The notes: generated by a model not told the origin, from the sequence alone. Numbered from the stretch's first letter, positions 24,801 through 40,741 are shown. The stretch is 64,000 nt of DNA from Megalobrama amblycephala (GCF_018812025.1 NC_063061.1:2116001-2180000); one strand, 5' to 3'. A program made the numbers and translations.

Positions 24801-27800
24801 ATCAGCCAATCAAGACCAGAGGCTGGGATTATGCAAATGAGCTACAAACCTAAGTAGGTTCAGCAGGAAGACTGGAATTACTGACGACTTGTTTCAGGGA
24901 GACAATAACTCCATTAATCTGCACAATCTGGAAAAAGCTTAATAGGAGCACTTCCCTCGTCTGCCATTGGTCAACCAAACAGACCGGTGCTGCTGTTTGT
25001 CTAACCCAGCTAACAATTTTTGTTCCCAAAAATGTTAGTTTTGGCTCCCATAACGTTATTGTTTTTGATTAGCCAGGAAAGTTCTTTTAATGGAAATAGA
25101 ACGTTAGTTTTTGGTTTGTAGAACGTTATTCTAATGTTAATTTAACGTTCCCATAATGTTATTTTAACAGCCGTATAGTAATAATTAAATAATAATAATT
25201 ACTAATAAATAGCCTATAATCAGTATTAATCAAAACAAAACTTGTTTTATTTGTTGCTTAATTAATAAAAGAAATCTGAGAACATCAACCATCATATGTA
25301 AGATTTAATATTAAATTTGTCCATTAATATGTAAGATTTTCACAGGGTACCAAGATTTTAAAATTCTTCAGCACCAAACAACAATGACTTCAACACAGTA
25401 TGTGGTTTTTAAAACATGAATAAAGTTGGATTTATCTGATCATTTTGATTCTAAAGTCTGTATTATGCTGTATAATGTCTACAACTGCTGTATTAAACTG
25501 ATTTTAAACTAAGCTAAAGGTTAGATATAAAAATAATAACCTAAAAATAACCATTAGGGAAAGTTCTGTACAAGTTATTTTTAGGTTATTGAAAAATAAC
25601 CTCCCTGCAACGTTCTGGAAATGTTATTTTATGGTTGCAAAAAATAAAACCTAAAAAGAACGTTCTTGGAACGTTTACTCCAAGTATGATTGACAGGTTG
25701 ATTTTTGTTTTTACTTCTTCGAAATGTATAATGTTTCTTGCCGCCATGAACATGATGCCAGGGTTATCGTGTGAATTGTGTCAAAGGTCATCGTGCTCAG
25801 TGCAGCAGCAGGAAACTGTGACAGGCTGTGTCATTTACACAGAACAGAAGTAGATTAAACACTTGCAATGATTCAGTATACTATAGCGCGTGAAGAGTGA
25901 AAGCGCTCCCAGATCAGTGTTGTGTGTCTCGCGTCACATGAGTGGATTACTGGGTCAAAGGTCCAATAAACTTTTGGCTGGACGTTTAGTGGATGCAAAT
26001 AAACAAAACACCTGCTGAGCAGCGTTCAGACGTGTCACCACAAACTCACCTAAACTCATTGAGGCCGTCCACCATTCGACTGTAAGCCAAAGCTCTCTGG
26101 CTGGCATCAGCTGACCTGCGGCTCAGTATCATAGCCTGCGAACAGAGAGCCACACATCGTAAGAGAGTAAAGAGAGTCGGTAAACCTTTTCACAAAAACA
26201 CAAATCAAGTCTAACCTGCTCAATGGCACTTTTGAGCTTGTTCATGTGGCTCTCGAAGAGCGGAAAGTGAGAGAAGAAAAAGTCCTGGAACTTGGCGTTT
26301 TCTTCCTCATTGGGCGAGAGCAGAAAGATGACGCCAATAGCGATCTTCTTCTTCCTGGCGACGCCCAGACTCGGCCCACTGTTCTCATCAGACATGTTGA
26401 AGCTCTCCTCCACAGACCTGCAATGCAAACAAGTTACACTGGGAAATCCAGTCGTCTAGCCATCACAATTTGGTCCTTGTCAAACTCACTCAAATCCATT
26501 TTTCCTGCTTCTAACATCAACTTTGAGGACAAAATGTTCACTTGCTGCCTAATATATCCAACAGGTGCCGTGATGAAGAGATGATCAGTGTCATTCACTT
26601 CACCTGTCAGTGCTTATAATGTTATGCCTGATTGGTGTTATCCTTAGTGTAAAATAAATATGGTGATGTAAGACTTCTGGTCATCTTGTGTGTGTGTGTG
26701 TGTGTAATACACAAGTGTGTTAATCGCACCATCGAGGGAAGACTCCGTTCTCCAAGCTGGTGGTCTGGCTGCGTAACCAGCGCCGCTGATAGCTACTGGC
26801 ACAGCTACTGGTGAGAGAGGATCCTGGCGATGGGAACGGGGTGATCAAGAGGCTGCTTAAAGACGCTGCGGGCAGAAGAGAGGAGCAGAAGGTCAGCGAG
26901 TTCACACGTCCACCCCACAGGAGCGCAACACACTCACACATACAGCTCACACTTCTTAAACTAACCTTCTGTCATCATATACTTGCCCTCATTTCTTATT
27001 AATTAATTGGTTTATTTGAATATGGACAGTACAAAAAACATGATTCCAGTCTTGTACATTGACAATATAGCATACGTTAATGTGCATCTCGCATATACGA
27101 GATTTGTCAGACGCTTAGGCAACGAATCGTCCGCCATGGTCTTGTCAGTCATCTCGTCACTTACTCTCGTTATGTAATAATTTATTACATTTCAATGTGC
27201 GTAACTGGTTTGTGTTAAACCAGCGCCTAAACCGTTCAAAACCGGTACGACTTTCTTTCCTCTCTGGAAAATAAAATGTTTTGAAGAGTCCAAACACTGA
27301 TTTCAGATCATTGATTGATCAAGATTTTAAACATGCTGCAACTACACTGAAAAAAATAAAAATGGTGTAGGACTTATTTGAAAAAACCTAAGAAATCAAT
27401 TTGCAAGAAAGTTGCATAAATAATTACAAAGAAACAGTAAGTAACACATTAAACGTGAAATTTGAATGAAGTAGAAACAGTATTTTCTAGTAAAACTTAC
27501 TCCAATAATCAGTTTTATTTACAAATTCTGATTTTGTTGTTGTTGTTGTTTTGTTTTTTTTACAGTGTACAGATATTTGGCTATTGATTAACATTGTGTT
27601 GGGTAAACAGTCCAACAACAAAAGTAATTTCAGAGGCAGAGCACATAATTAAAATTTAAAGTTCTCCTTTGGGCTGAAGAATCAATCCCAACATGTTCAA
27701 GTAAAAACTGATTTCATGTTACTTAGCCTCTGTTTTCAGAGATGTCAGAATGAAGGGACACACTCCAACAGCTCAACGGAGATGAAACACATGTGCCGAC

Positions 27801-30800
27801 CCAGACCTGAATTAGCCTCCTCATTTACTAGTGCAGGCTGGCAGTTTTGGGAAGGGCTAAATATAACCGTGAGTGCATGTGATGCTGCATTAGCCAGAAC
27901 GAGAGATCCCAGCTATGCTGCCCAGGCCATCACGGCACTTTCCATTGCACAAGCTTTTCCAGGTCCTCTGCATTTTCAGAAAGCTGCACATCTCAGATAT
28001 TCCTGTGCCGCGACCGCAGGCTGAGCTTCAGGACGTCATGTCACCACTGCAGGATTACTCAGGACATGTTCATATGAAGTTATTTGTGATCATTTAGAGA
28101 GATGTCTCCATGCATGTCACTGTTGTTTTAAATTCATGTTTCTCATAATCTTGAATCAGAATAACTCCTCCCTCTTGCAGCATCTCTTCTCTTCTCTGAT
28201 GACCTGTCACTCACATGAGATCCACCTCGCAAACCACAACCGTCCAATCAACTCCCCACAGACAAAATCAACATTATTTGTTCTCGTTTCAGAAGCCGTT
28301 TCACTCGGATGTGTGTCACAATAGGGAAGAAAAGATGAGCGCAACTTCCCTTTCATGCTGACATCAATAGTGTTCAAACGTCCTGAGATTTCAGAGCATC
28401 TAGACATGGAGATCAGAGTATCTTGGGTGTTTAGTAGGGTATAGAAATAAAAAGCAATTAATTCAGTTGGATAAAGGTTGCATGCAATCCCTTCTAGCTC
28501 ATTTCACACGAGCCGCAGAGTCGTACGTAGTGCAGCAGGAATCACTGGTCATGTGACGAGAGCAAGTGACGAGATGACTGACGAGACCATGGCGGAGGAT
28601 TCGTTGCACAACAAAGCCTAAAAGCGTCTGATAAATGTCTGATTTTGTAGAATTCACGCTCAGCACCGCCGCTCCCTATTCACAGAGTTTGCGCGATTTC
28701 CAAATAGAAAGCGAAAGTAAAACGCGAACGCACATTCAAACGCGATTTCAATACCCCGCATTTTGAAAGCAGCACCCTGATGCATGCAAATATCTCCCTT
28801 TATGAAAGCAATCTTAGGCTGGGCTGTGTAGTTGTAAGCATCTCTCAGCTGTGTATCATAATTGAAGAAAAATTTGGTCTCTATTTGCACTTTGAAAGTA
28901 CTTTGATTATGGTTGCACTTATTGTTTGCACTTAATAAGACTAAGAAAAAACTGTGTTTTTTATTTCTATGATCAATTTGTTAGGAGTTCAAAAGTTGTA
29001 GAAGCTCATAAATCATGTACAGTAAGGTCTGAAGAGACTCAGGAGATCATACAGGAGAGAAGCCAATCAGTTGAGTTTGTGGCAAAACCTTTGGCAGTGC
29101 AGTTTTTCGTGAAAAAAACAACAAAAAAACGTTTTAATTACAGCCCAGAAATAAAACTAAACAAAATGCAGTAATTATGTGTCCCATAAGACTCTTCAAC
29201 ATCTGCATGTCCAAACTGAAGTGTGTGACTCCTGCAGCTCACCTGAGCGAGCAATGCCGCTGTCTCGCTCGTCATACGGTCCTCGGCCGGGCATGTCCAT
29301 GGGGTTGCTGTGACCTGAGAGGAAGCAGAGAAACAGTCATGCAAGAGACGCTTGCTCATCCGTACCCACCACCACCCATCCAGCTGTCAAGGCATCTCAT
29401 CACCACTGTGATCTACGACACATCAGCACACACACACACACATGCACACAGCGCAGGCAGGAGAGGGCACACCGGTGGCTCATGGGGGACGGGGCAGAAA
29501 GAAAACCTGGGCTTGTCAAAGCTAGAGTTCACACCAGCTCAGATCTACACGTCTTAAGAGACGTGATGTTGTCACAAGCAAAGCACTAGATGCACATGCA
29601 CAAAACACAAGTGCCACATGCACACACTCGTACACACACACACATGCGCGCCAACCTGAAAAGAAAGAGGCGCTCTTGATGAGCCGGAGAGGACCTTGCT
29701 CTGAGAGCGCCCGGCGCGGGCTGCAGAGCTGAGAGAAACCTGTACGGACCGCGGAGAGCAGGAAGACAAATGAAGAGAAAGACACACATCCAACTGTTAG
29801 TCAAGTACAGGACACAGAGACATCTGAACGGTTTGGAGAGATTAAAGATTCTGTGATGGTTCTGAAAGAGTCTCTTCTGCTCACCAAGGCTACACTGATC
29901 ACAGGAATATATTCAAATAGAAAACTGCTGTTTTAAATTGTAATAATATTTCATTGTTTTTACTGCGTTTTTGATCAAATAAATGCAGCCTGGGTGAGCA
30001 GAAGAAACTTTCAAAAGCATAAAATCTTTAATTACTCCAAACCTTTGAGCGCTAGTGTATCTGAAGCTGTCAGGATGAAGCAGACACACAGATGTACGGT
30101 AACACCACACAGAGCAAACACACGGTGTGTCTGAGTCTACAGCAACTCGACTTGTTCAGGCTCAAATCAATGAACAGTGCAGTCGATTCTGTGGGTGTTG
30201 CACACAAGCGCTGCTCAAAACAGGACGACTATGTGGAACTGAACTCAAATATACATGATGGACCGTCAACGGTCTCACAAAAACATGTGCAGGTTATGGT
30301 TCACTCTAAAACCAGAAATTACATCTCAAATCAAGGCTATATTTAGGACTGTTAGAATCTGTCGCATTGTACTTTATTTTCATGACAATCACATTTTCTT
30401 TTGCATCAGTGCGTTTGGCTGAATGATATGGAAGCTTGTTTCTGCCATGAAATTGCAACTTTTTATCTCACAATTCAAACTTTTTTTCTATAAACTCGCA
30501 ATTCAGACTTTATGTCTCGCAATTCAGACTTTATGTCTCGCAATTCGGACTTTATGTCTCGCAATTCGGACTTTATGTCTCGCAATTCGGACTTTATGTC
30601 TCGCAATTCGGACTTTAAGTCTCGCAATTCGGACTTTGCGACTCGCAATTCGGACTTTGCGACTCGCAATTCGGACTTTATCTCTCGAAATTCGGACTTT
30701 ATATCTCGCAATTCGGACTTTATATCTCGCAATTCGGACTTTATATCTCGCAATTCGGACTTTATCTCTCGAAATTCGGACTTTATCTCTCGAAATTCGG

Positions 30801-33800
30801 ACTTTATCTCTCGCAATTCAGACTTTATATCTCGCAATTCAGACTTTGTAACTCGCAATTCGGACTTTATATCTCGCAATTCGGACTTTATGTCTCGCAA
30901 TTCGGACTTTATGTCTCGCAATTCGGACTTTATGTCTCGCAATTCGGACTTTCTCTCTCGCAATTCAGACTTTCTCTCTCGCAATTCAGACTTTGTAACT
31001 CGCAATTCAGACTTTATGTCTCGCAATTCGGACTTTATATCACGCAATTCAGACTTTGTAACTCGCAATTCGGACTTTATGTCTCGCAATTCTGACTTTA
31101 TATCACGCAATTCGGACTTTGTATCTCGCAATTCGGACTTTATATCTCGCAATTCAGACTTTGTAACTCGCAATTCAGACTTTGCGACTCGCAATTCGGA
31201 CTTTATATCTCGCAATTCGGACTTTATCTCTCGAAATTCGGACTTTATGTCTCGCAATTCGGACTTTATGTCTCGCAATTCAGACTTTGCAACTCGCAAT
31301 TCGGACTTTCTCTCTCGCAATTCGGACTTTCTCTCTCGCAATTCGGACTTTATCTCTCGCAATTCGGACTTTGTAACTCGCAATTCAGACTTTGTAACTC
31401 GCAATTCAGACTTTATGTCTCGCAATTCAGACTTTGTAACTCGCAATTCAGACTTTATGTCTCGCAATTCAGACTTTATGTCTCGCAATTCGGACTTTAT
31501 ATCTCGCAATTCGGACTTTGTAACTCGCAATTCAGACTTTGTAACTCGCAATTCAGACTTTATGTCTCGCAATTCAGACTTTATAACTCGCAATTCGGAC
31601 TTTATATCTCGCAATCTGGACTTTATATCTCGCAATCTGGACTTTATATCTCGCAATTCGGACTTTGTAACTCGCAATTCTGACTATGTCTCGCAATTTA
31701 CAATGCAGATTGTGTCAAAGCAGCTTTACAGTGATAACTGGTATATAATTCTTAAAGAAAATAGTGTCAGTATCCATCTTAAATAAATTCAGTATTGATT
31801 CATTCCGATGCAATAAACAATAGTTATTAATTTAGTTAATTTATCTATATTTGCACTGGAGTAAACAGTGATGTTATCATCCAGCTCAGTTCAGTTTGCA
31901 TACAATGGTGTCAATTCAGGCAGATCAAAACACTGTTGAATATCAAATGTCAAGTAGTAGTGGTGCTAATGGTGACTGGAGCGTGACAGAGTTCACAGCA
32001 CCGTATCGTGTGAATCAGCAGTCAAATTAAGCTTTTCTTAGTGACTGTAGTTTTAATCACGTTACTGTCTTAATTTCTTTAGATGAAAAATGGCAGATAA
32101 AAATGCTTGCAAGCAGTAAATCGTAAACTAAATACAAAGTTTGGGTTGCAATGCAAAATAATTAATTTTGATCTAGACATGTTCTCAAGAGGCTCCATGA
32201 GTCCTCAAAACAAATACATCACAATGTTTAAAGCAGCCTTGTGAGGATTTCATATGAAAACTTATGCACAATGAAAGAGGATAGACACAGAAGAAAGCAT
32301 TTACATGTAACATGGAGAAATCAAAACGTCAAGAAGAATTATGCATTGAAAGTAACAAAACTGTAACAAATGTTTTTAAAACTATAAACGTGGCTCAAGA
32401 ATCATTTTAGTAACAAGAATCTGGGATTGAAAGTGCATGTGGCGTAACGTTAGGATGGTTAGGGTGTGATTTGGTTACCTATGCTCCCTAGGAAGCCGTT
32501 GGCCGTGGTGTTCTGCTCGGGCCGGAGCGCGTTGGAGTCCTGACTGATGAACTCCAAACTGTCCTGCAGTCTGTAAAGCAATCAAGAGCAGCAATGAGGC
32601 AACGGATCATAGCCGATCCGGCGGTAAGCGTGCGAGCGAGTGCGCGCTGCTTACGTGTTCAGGCTGCCGTAGGCGCTGCCGCCCGTTCTGGCTGTAAACA
32701 CTTTACTGAGCATCAGCTGTGCAGGAGACCTGGAAACACACACACACCTGATCAGCACAGACTGTCCGTCATCACACCCACACACCCTTCACTTCAGCCT
32801 CACCTTATCTGGTGGATCTTCAGTGTTGAGCCTTTGTAGCTCATGGCCACCGAGCCGAACATCATTTCTCCGAGCATGTTAGCGTCTGAAGAACACCGCG
32901 ATGAGGCCTGTGGGAAACAGACAAAGTTTAGAGTGCGCCTAAGATTAGAGAGAACGTCACTCACTTTGCAAAATAACGCTCCTCTTTGTTGACATTATGA
33001 ATTTCTGAAGACGGTTGGCGCATGTTGCGTTCCCAAATGAAAGTTATAAGCGACCCAAACACACACAGCACTTGCAGAGCAGCATTTACTGTACACAGTG
33101 CTCTGCTTTACTCTGAAACATGCAGCGCATCACACTATATATTTATACAATTACATCACAACCCTTGCGATTTGATGATCGCACTAAGCCATCTCACATT
33201 CTCACAACCCTGCATTGTCACAATTCATTAAAAAAAAAACATTTCCGGGCAACTGGCGAGTAACACTGGCGCTTTAAACCCTGGCTATGCTAAGGGTGTC
33301 CCGTAGATGGCGCCACAAGCTCATGCAGCGAAATATATGTATTAGAAAACGTAAAATCGTGCAGTTTATTTTGTAATTGTTTAAGGTCTTTTTTCTAGGA
33401 TTATGCAATTCACTTTTCAGGTCGGAAAACACAAAAATACAGATGCAATCACAAAGGTAAAATAATATCTATGCATCTTCCCCACTGTAGCAGTTTCAAA
33501 TAAACTAGTATGTTTGCGTAGTGTTCCTTTGCGTAGTTAGTTCACCCAAAAAGTAAAAATTCTGTTATTAATTACTCTTCCTCATGTCGTTCCACACCCG
33601 TAAGACCTTCATTCATCTTCAGAACACAAATTAAGATATTTTTGATGAAATCCGATGGCTCAGTAAGGCCTGCATCCTTTCAGATGCCCAGAAAGCTACT
33701 AAAGACATATTTAAAACAGTCATGTGACTACAGTGGTTCAACCTTAATATTATGAAGTGACAAGAAAACTTTTTGTGCACCAAAAAAACTAAATATTGTG

Positions 33801-36800
33801 ACTTGATTTTAAACAATATAGTTTCAAAACACTGCTTCATGACGCTTAACGAATCTTTTGTTTTGAATCAGTGGTTCGGAGCACCAAAGTCACGTGATTT
33901 CAGTAACGGAGGCTTCGTTTCATCATAAGTGTTTTGAAATTTCAATAGTTCACATGACTTTGGCAGTTTGATATGTGCTCTGAACCACTGTTTCGAAACA
34001 AAAGATTTGTAAAGCTTCATGAAGCAGTGTTTTGAAATCGCCCATCACTAGATATTGTTGCATAAAGTCATTATTATTTATTTTTTATTTTTTTTGGCAC
34101 ACAAAAATTATTCTCGTCGCTTCATAACATTAAGGTTGAACCACTGTAGTCACATGACTGTTTTAAATATGTCTTTAGTAGCTTTCTGGGCATCTGAAAG
34201 GATGCAGGCCTCACTGAGCCATCAAATTTCATCAAAAATATCTTAATTTGTGTTCTGAAGATGGATGAAGGTCTTACGGGTGTGGAACGGCATGAGGGTG
34301 AGTAATTAATGATAGAATTTTCATTTTTGGGTGAACTAACCCTTTAACGCATTTTTCCCCATGTGACGTCTGTACATTATATTTTTACTTTCATTCCATT
34401 TGTCGCCACATATACATTGTTTTTCCCTATTTTAAAATATTATATATTATTTCACTTGTTTGCACACTTGAATTATCAGTAACTTACACTTATTTTAGTA
34501 GACTGTACTAATAGTTTAATGTTTGGATGTATAAGTGCTGGTAATAAAATAAAACGTTTTCTTATTTGCATACATTTTTGAATAATTTGAATAAATATAT
34601 GGTACATTGATCAATACGTTTCACTTTTAATATTTAAGTACATTACAAATGAAGTACTTTAACTCAATTAAAACTGAAAATGAGTACTTATACCCTATTC
34701 AAATATTATTAAGTAAAAATATCTGTACTTTGATTGCACACTTTGTCCACCACGGCACAGAATATGAAACGCTTCGGGAGTCATCGGTCCACTAAACCAG
34801 CACAAAAGCACACGCAGCAAAATATAATCTAATTATTGTTATCAATAAAATCCCCCCAAAAAATATCAAGAGTTTTTTTGGTTAATATGGCACACCCCTA
34901 CCCAAACAAATGCTACACAACGCCACTGTGCATTATGGAGCAGACGTTTCAGACTCACCTGGAAGCGGCTTTGTTCTCTGGGCTCGGAGGCGCAGGACGA
35001 GCTGCTGTCCAGTGAACTGGAGCTGCCACCTGTAGGCCTCAGCTGACAACACTTCCCAAACATCTTCGCCTGCGTCTCTCCACACACCTTCTGTAAACAA
35101 CACACACACACAAACTCAACAAACCTCCACAAACACACGCTACCCGTTCATCAAGACCAGCGCTCTGCAGAAAACACATTTAAGATTTATATTTGCACCA
35201 GTTAATCAACGGTCATTAATCACATTTATAAAGTGTGAAGGAAGAGCGAAATGAATGTGATGAGGCACTAGTACAAAATATTGGCATGCAAAAACAAACA
35301 TACAGTGCGAGCGGTTAAATGATTCATGATCAGATGACTACAAGTCGGTTCTTTAAATGAATCATACAAGAAGACTCACAAATGTAGTTGAATCAGTCAG
35401 ATTATTCATTTACTGAATCCATCAGAGCAGTTACCGAATGAACATGGAGTTTAAGAGTTCACTCATCATTTACTCACTTCATGTTGTTCCAAACCCACAA
35501 AACCCCAAATTTATGTTTTGAGAGATTTCCGTCCCTCCAAAACTGACACTTTAAAAAGTTTATAATCCATATGAATGAAGCAGTTTAATCCAAGTCTTCT
35601 GAAGAGACACGATCGCTTTATTTGATGAACAGATTTAATTTCTATCAATATTTATGTGTGAATAAAAGCTTAAATTAAATCTGTTCATCATACAAAGTGA
35701 TCGTATCTCTTCAGGAGAGCCGCTTCATTCATATGGGATTCATCTCTTTATGAACATTGTGAAGTGTCAAACTGTCAATAGAGGGACAGAAATCTCTCAG
35801 ATTTGTTTGGAATGACATGATGGTGAGTTTTAATTTTTAGGTGAACTGTCTCTTTAAAAGAGCTGTTTTGTAAAACATATCCTAAGGAAAGTATTAATAT
35901 GTAGTAAAGTGAATGTTTTATTCATGTTTTGCTGGTGTGCTGCACATTGACCATCACGTGACACAGTGTTTACACAGACACTTTAACTCCAATGCATTTA
36001 GTGAACGTGATTCAATAAAGAGTGTGAAGTGTTAGATAAGAGATCGAGTGAAAAAGTGTTTCGGTGTCACTAATGGCTCATGGGAGTCTCATCCTGCCCT
36101 GCAAAGAGCACAAAGGAACTCAAGCATGTGAGACAGTCATATGACTTCCTTAACAACTCGTGAGCTGGGGCCGTTTGCTTACTCTTTGCTCTCTCAATGA
36201 CTTTCTCTCTCTCTCTCTAGTGAAACAATATCCTCTGCCAAAAACGTCATGTGACTGCAGCTGCAGCTCGGCTCCATGTCAGCGATCTCCAGAGACTCAC
36301 CCGAACACATCAGACAGGCCGTTTATTATTCATCTGGCTGCGTTACACACCAACATCAGCTTGAAACTGCAGTCACATGACTATATGAGGTTTGGAAAAC
36401 GTTCGTTTTTGGGTAAAACAACAAAGTGATTGCTGCACCTGCGGTCACATGACAGCTAATGACAAACAACCTGCAGACGTGACTGAAAGCAAGAGAGCAG
36501 AGACACGCCTCCCGTCATGTGAATGTGAAAGAATGCACACACACTCAGTGTCAGCTGACGCTGTTATTACTGGAGATAAGGGCGCTGGTTCACACAGCAC
36601 TCACCGTGACGGGGGCGTCTTCTGTGCTTCTCTTTCTGGCGTCTGAGTCGAAGAGGACGTTCCTGCCGCGCCGCTCGCAGTCCTGGTAGACGATGAGGCG
36701 GATCTGGCTGGGCTCCAGCTCCGGCGAGGACCAGCTGAGGAGGACATGAACATGAGTGAGAATGTGGCAAAGCTCCAGCACACTGACTTACAGCCCAAAC

Positions 36801-39800
36801 ACACTGAAGCCTGGGCCGCCCCGCTCCAACCAGAGTATCTGCAGAGTGTTTACAATCAAAATTAAGGCCTTCAGTGTGTAAAGCTCTGCAAAGTCCCTCC
36901 AGCAGGAGTTCTTCTCTATATCAGTGTCAGTGTTTCTGAACTCCATGAAACGCCTCCACTGTAGTCTGGAGTTTTCTTCACAATATTCCTCGTTTAAATA
37001 ATTCATATGCAGACTAAACACATCAAGCAACAACGTCAAGACTTTGGAAAAGGGCATTATATGGCCTCTTTAAGACCTGCACAAATAAAAGTGGTGGCAC
37101 AGAAGCACACAAAAGTGGCATTTGGTATATTTACAGACTGTTTAATGAGGTTTAGAGGTGGCATGAATAATGTTATGAGATGGTTTTAAATATAAAGTTT
37201 TAAATATAGAATTATTAAAATTACTGAACCAACCACCGGCATGTCACTGTCTGTGTCACTGAATCATTCATTCAATCGATTTGTTCAAAATGACTGAGTC
37301 ACTGAGGAACGAAGCAAGTGACTAGTGATCGACCGATGTATCTGTTTACCGATATTTTTCCCGATATTTAAGCATTTTTCCATAATCGGGTATCGGTTTT
37401 GTAATATCGGATTCGCCGATTTGCGGCGCCATCTTGTGGCCGTTTTGAGATTTCCGCCATTGCAGCCCGGGCGTCTGAGGAGATCAGTCAACAACAACTC
37501 AGTGCACAGGTAAAGTATATGTTCTACTTGGTTTGCTTTAATTAATCAACTTTATTTAACATAACAGACATGCACAAATGAGATCTGAGACATAAATTCC
37601 TGATATAGTTAATTTATGCAGCTTGTTTCTAAACAATTGAGACGAACTCATTGAGTCACGTAGTGTAATTCGTCATGTCCTGCCCCAATAAAGACGTAAC
37701 TTTACATGAATTAAATAAAACAGACATGAATGAGTGCATGTTGAAAATAAAAGCGCTGAATTTAATTCTCTATCTGTTGTATTTGCTCACCATTAGTCTA
37801 GAAGAAAAAGTTCGTTCATATTGCTTAGCAACTGACGGATGATCAGGAGGCTTAAGCACGGCCACTGAATGAAACTTTTGACAAGATTATCTTGTTTAAA
37901 CACCCTAGATTATATTATCATTTACTACATAACAATTATTTCGCTAATACACATATAAATATAGCCTACCACTTTGTGGAAATTAATTATTTATTATCTC
38001 CATGCGCGATCGCGGTTGATTAAGTTATAGTCAAACAGCACTTTGTCAGTTGGCATTTCATGATTTAACGTTAGATTAAATTTAGATCATAAAATGCCAA
38101 CTGACAAGTGCTGTTTAACTTTATATAGTCTCGGAAAAAAAGTTCGTTCATATTGCTCAGCACCTGAATGGGTTGATGATCAGGAAGCCTCAAGCACGGC
38201 CACTGCATTAAATTTTTGACAAGATTATCTCGTTTAAACACCCTAGATTATATAATCATTTGATTTACTACATAACCATTATTTAGTTAATACAAATCTA
38301 AATAAATGCAGCTCTGTGGAAATTATTTATTATCTCCACACGCGATCGCGGTTGAGTAGCCCAATTTATAGTTTTGTGTAAATGCATAGATAAGTTACAG
38401 CAATTTGTCAGAAAGCATTTCAGACTCAGACCCCTCTATTTATTTGTGTATAAATATAAAGTTTTTTTTTTGTATGCAAGGAGGGAGTGATTGTTATAAA
38501 TAAAATGGTTTGTTCAGCTCATTTGTGTTGTAATAATTGTCAAAAACAGAAGTATAACAGTAAATAAATATCGGTTCTGCATATCGGTTATCAGGTACAT
38601 AAACATGCAAATAATCGGTATCGGTATCGGTTATAAAAAAATCAATATCGGTCGATCACTACAAGTGACTGTCTATGAATGGGTCATTGAATCACTGACT
38701 CGACCCGTTTCATTCAAAAAGACAGATTCATTAATCAACGAAACACCGCTTTTGCTCGGAGATGCGCAGTGGCTCAGCTGTGACTTTGTTTGGAACCATA
38801 TTTGTTGACGAAATGGAGCAAAATTAGACCATACTGTGCCTAAAATGTACTTAATATTAACTGTTTTTTTTTTAAATTATTATTAAACTGTTGTACACCA
38901 ACAATCAAATTTGCAATCGTGCTGATATTTGGGGAAAACAGCAGTCTTGCTTGTGTGATATTCCTTAACTATATCATATATTATAAATATTAAAGGTGCC
39001 CTAGAATTAAAAATTGAATTTATCTTGGCATAGTTAAATAACAAGAGTTCAGTACATGGAAATGACATTATTAAACACTTGCAGTCTGTATAATGCATAA
39101 ACACAACTTCATTCTTTATAAATCTCTCCAACAGTGTAGCATTAGCCGTTAGCCCGCGGAGCACAGCCTCAAACTCATTCAGAATCAAATGTAAACAATA
39201 TAACAGTATACAATACTCACATATGCAGTATGCATGACAAACACTTTGTAAAGATCCATTTGAGGGTTATATTAGCGGTGTAAACTTTGTTTAGGCACTG
39301 TTTAAGGCAAGCGCGAGCTCTGTGGGCGGAGAGCGCGCGATTTTAAAGGGGCCGCAACCTGAATCTGTGCATATTTAATGATGCCCCAAAATAGGCAGTT
39401 AAAAAAATTAATTAAAAAAAATCTATGGGGTATTTTGAGCTGAAACTTCACAGACACATTCAGGGGACACCTTAGACTTATATTACACCTTGTAAAAAAA
39501 CATTTCGATGGCACCTTTAAAAACAAGTACTCATACAGAGGCATTTTTGCAGTCATATCTCGAATTTTGGTGGCATTTATAATGATTTCGGTGGCATTTA
39601 TGCCCCAAGTCTCGTTCATTTCCGACCCGATTTCTGATAATCCGATATCTGATAATAAGATTTATAATATTACAAGATTTATAAGTCATTCCATTTACAA
39701 ATAATTGAAACAACAATAATTTGATATGAAAATTCTATTTATTAGTCCGCATTTTTATTGCTTAATGCACATCTATTTTGACATTGTTTTGTCCCATCCA

Positions 39801-40741
39801 TTGCTATGGTTATTGCTATTTTAATACTGAGATTTCGAGAGTGGTTCTCGCATTTATATGTGGATGCCACTTCAGAAACTTTGCAGTGTGGAAATGGTCC
39901 TCTTAGCAGCATGAAAAACAAAACTTTTATTCAAATTCTTAATGGATTATATTTAGCCTAGAAAGCTTGCAAAGAGTCTCCGTTACAATCACAACAAAGC
40001 TATCACTCATCCCAGTTCATCCCCATCTCACAAACCTCCATTATAATCAATGAGGCTGTCTACACTGCACAATTAATCTCTTATTTTCATCAGGTCTCCA
40101 CTTTGTTTGTTTCGAACGGTGAGTGGATTCTGACTAAAACATCTCTGATTGGCCATTGTGTTCAAGGAATCAACAGGTATGTCTGTGATTGGCTACATTG
40201 TTCAAAGCTGTAAAACGCATCGTAAATAGAAACCTTCGACGCTCACCAGAACGCAAACACTGAAAACGTGAATCTGTAGAAAAAGCATTCACATCACATT
40301 AAGCCTTATCACGATTCCCCAAATTTAAGACCTCTTGAAATGAAAATAAAGATTTTCTTATACCTTTTAAGATATTTTTGGCCCTTAAATTTGACACAAC
40401 TGAATTTAAGAGTTTTTAAGGACCCTGTCTAACGGCTCTCGCACCAGCCGTGTGCTGGATAAAGGCTCGGCTATTTCTGTGCTCTGCGTCAGGCCAGGTG
40501 AAGAAAGGCGGCGAGCGCAAGGCTGTTTACTCGTCACATTCCCAACGACTGGGCTCATACTCCGTCCACATCATTCGCTTTATCAGGAATCGAGACAAAC
40601 AACAGCGTCATTGTGAATGACTTGCCATCTGAGCGTTGTTTAAGACACACACACTCGGGGCTTTTGCTTAAACACTCCACAGCAGCGAGAGACTTCGACA
40701 TTCCTCAAATGAGCCAAGAATAACTTCACTACAGGCAACCG

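Noticed and set aside
30475..31786. Two long overlapping antisense ORFs of about 400 codons
   Set aside because: They arise because a stop-free 21-bp unit repeated in tandem stays open on both strands; no start context, splice link or domain.
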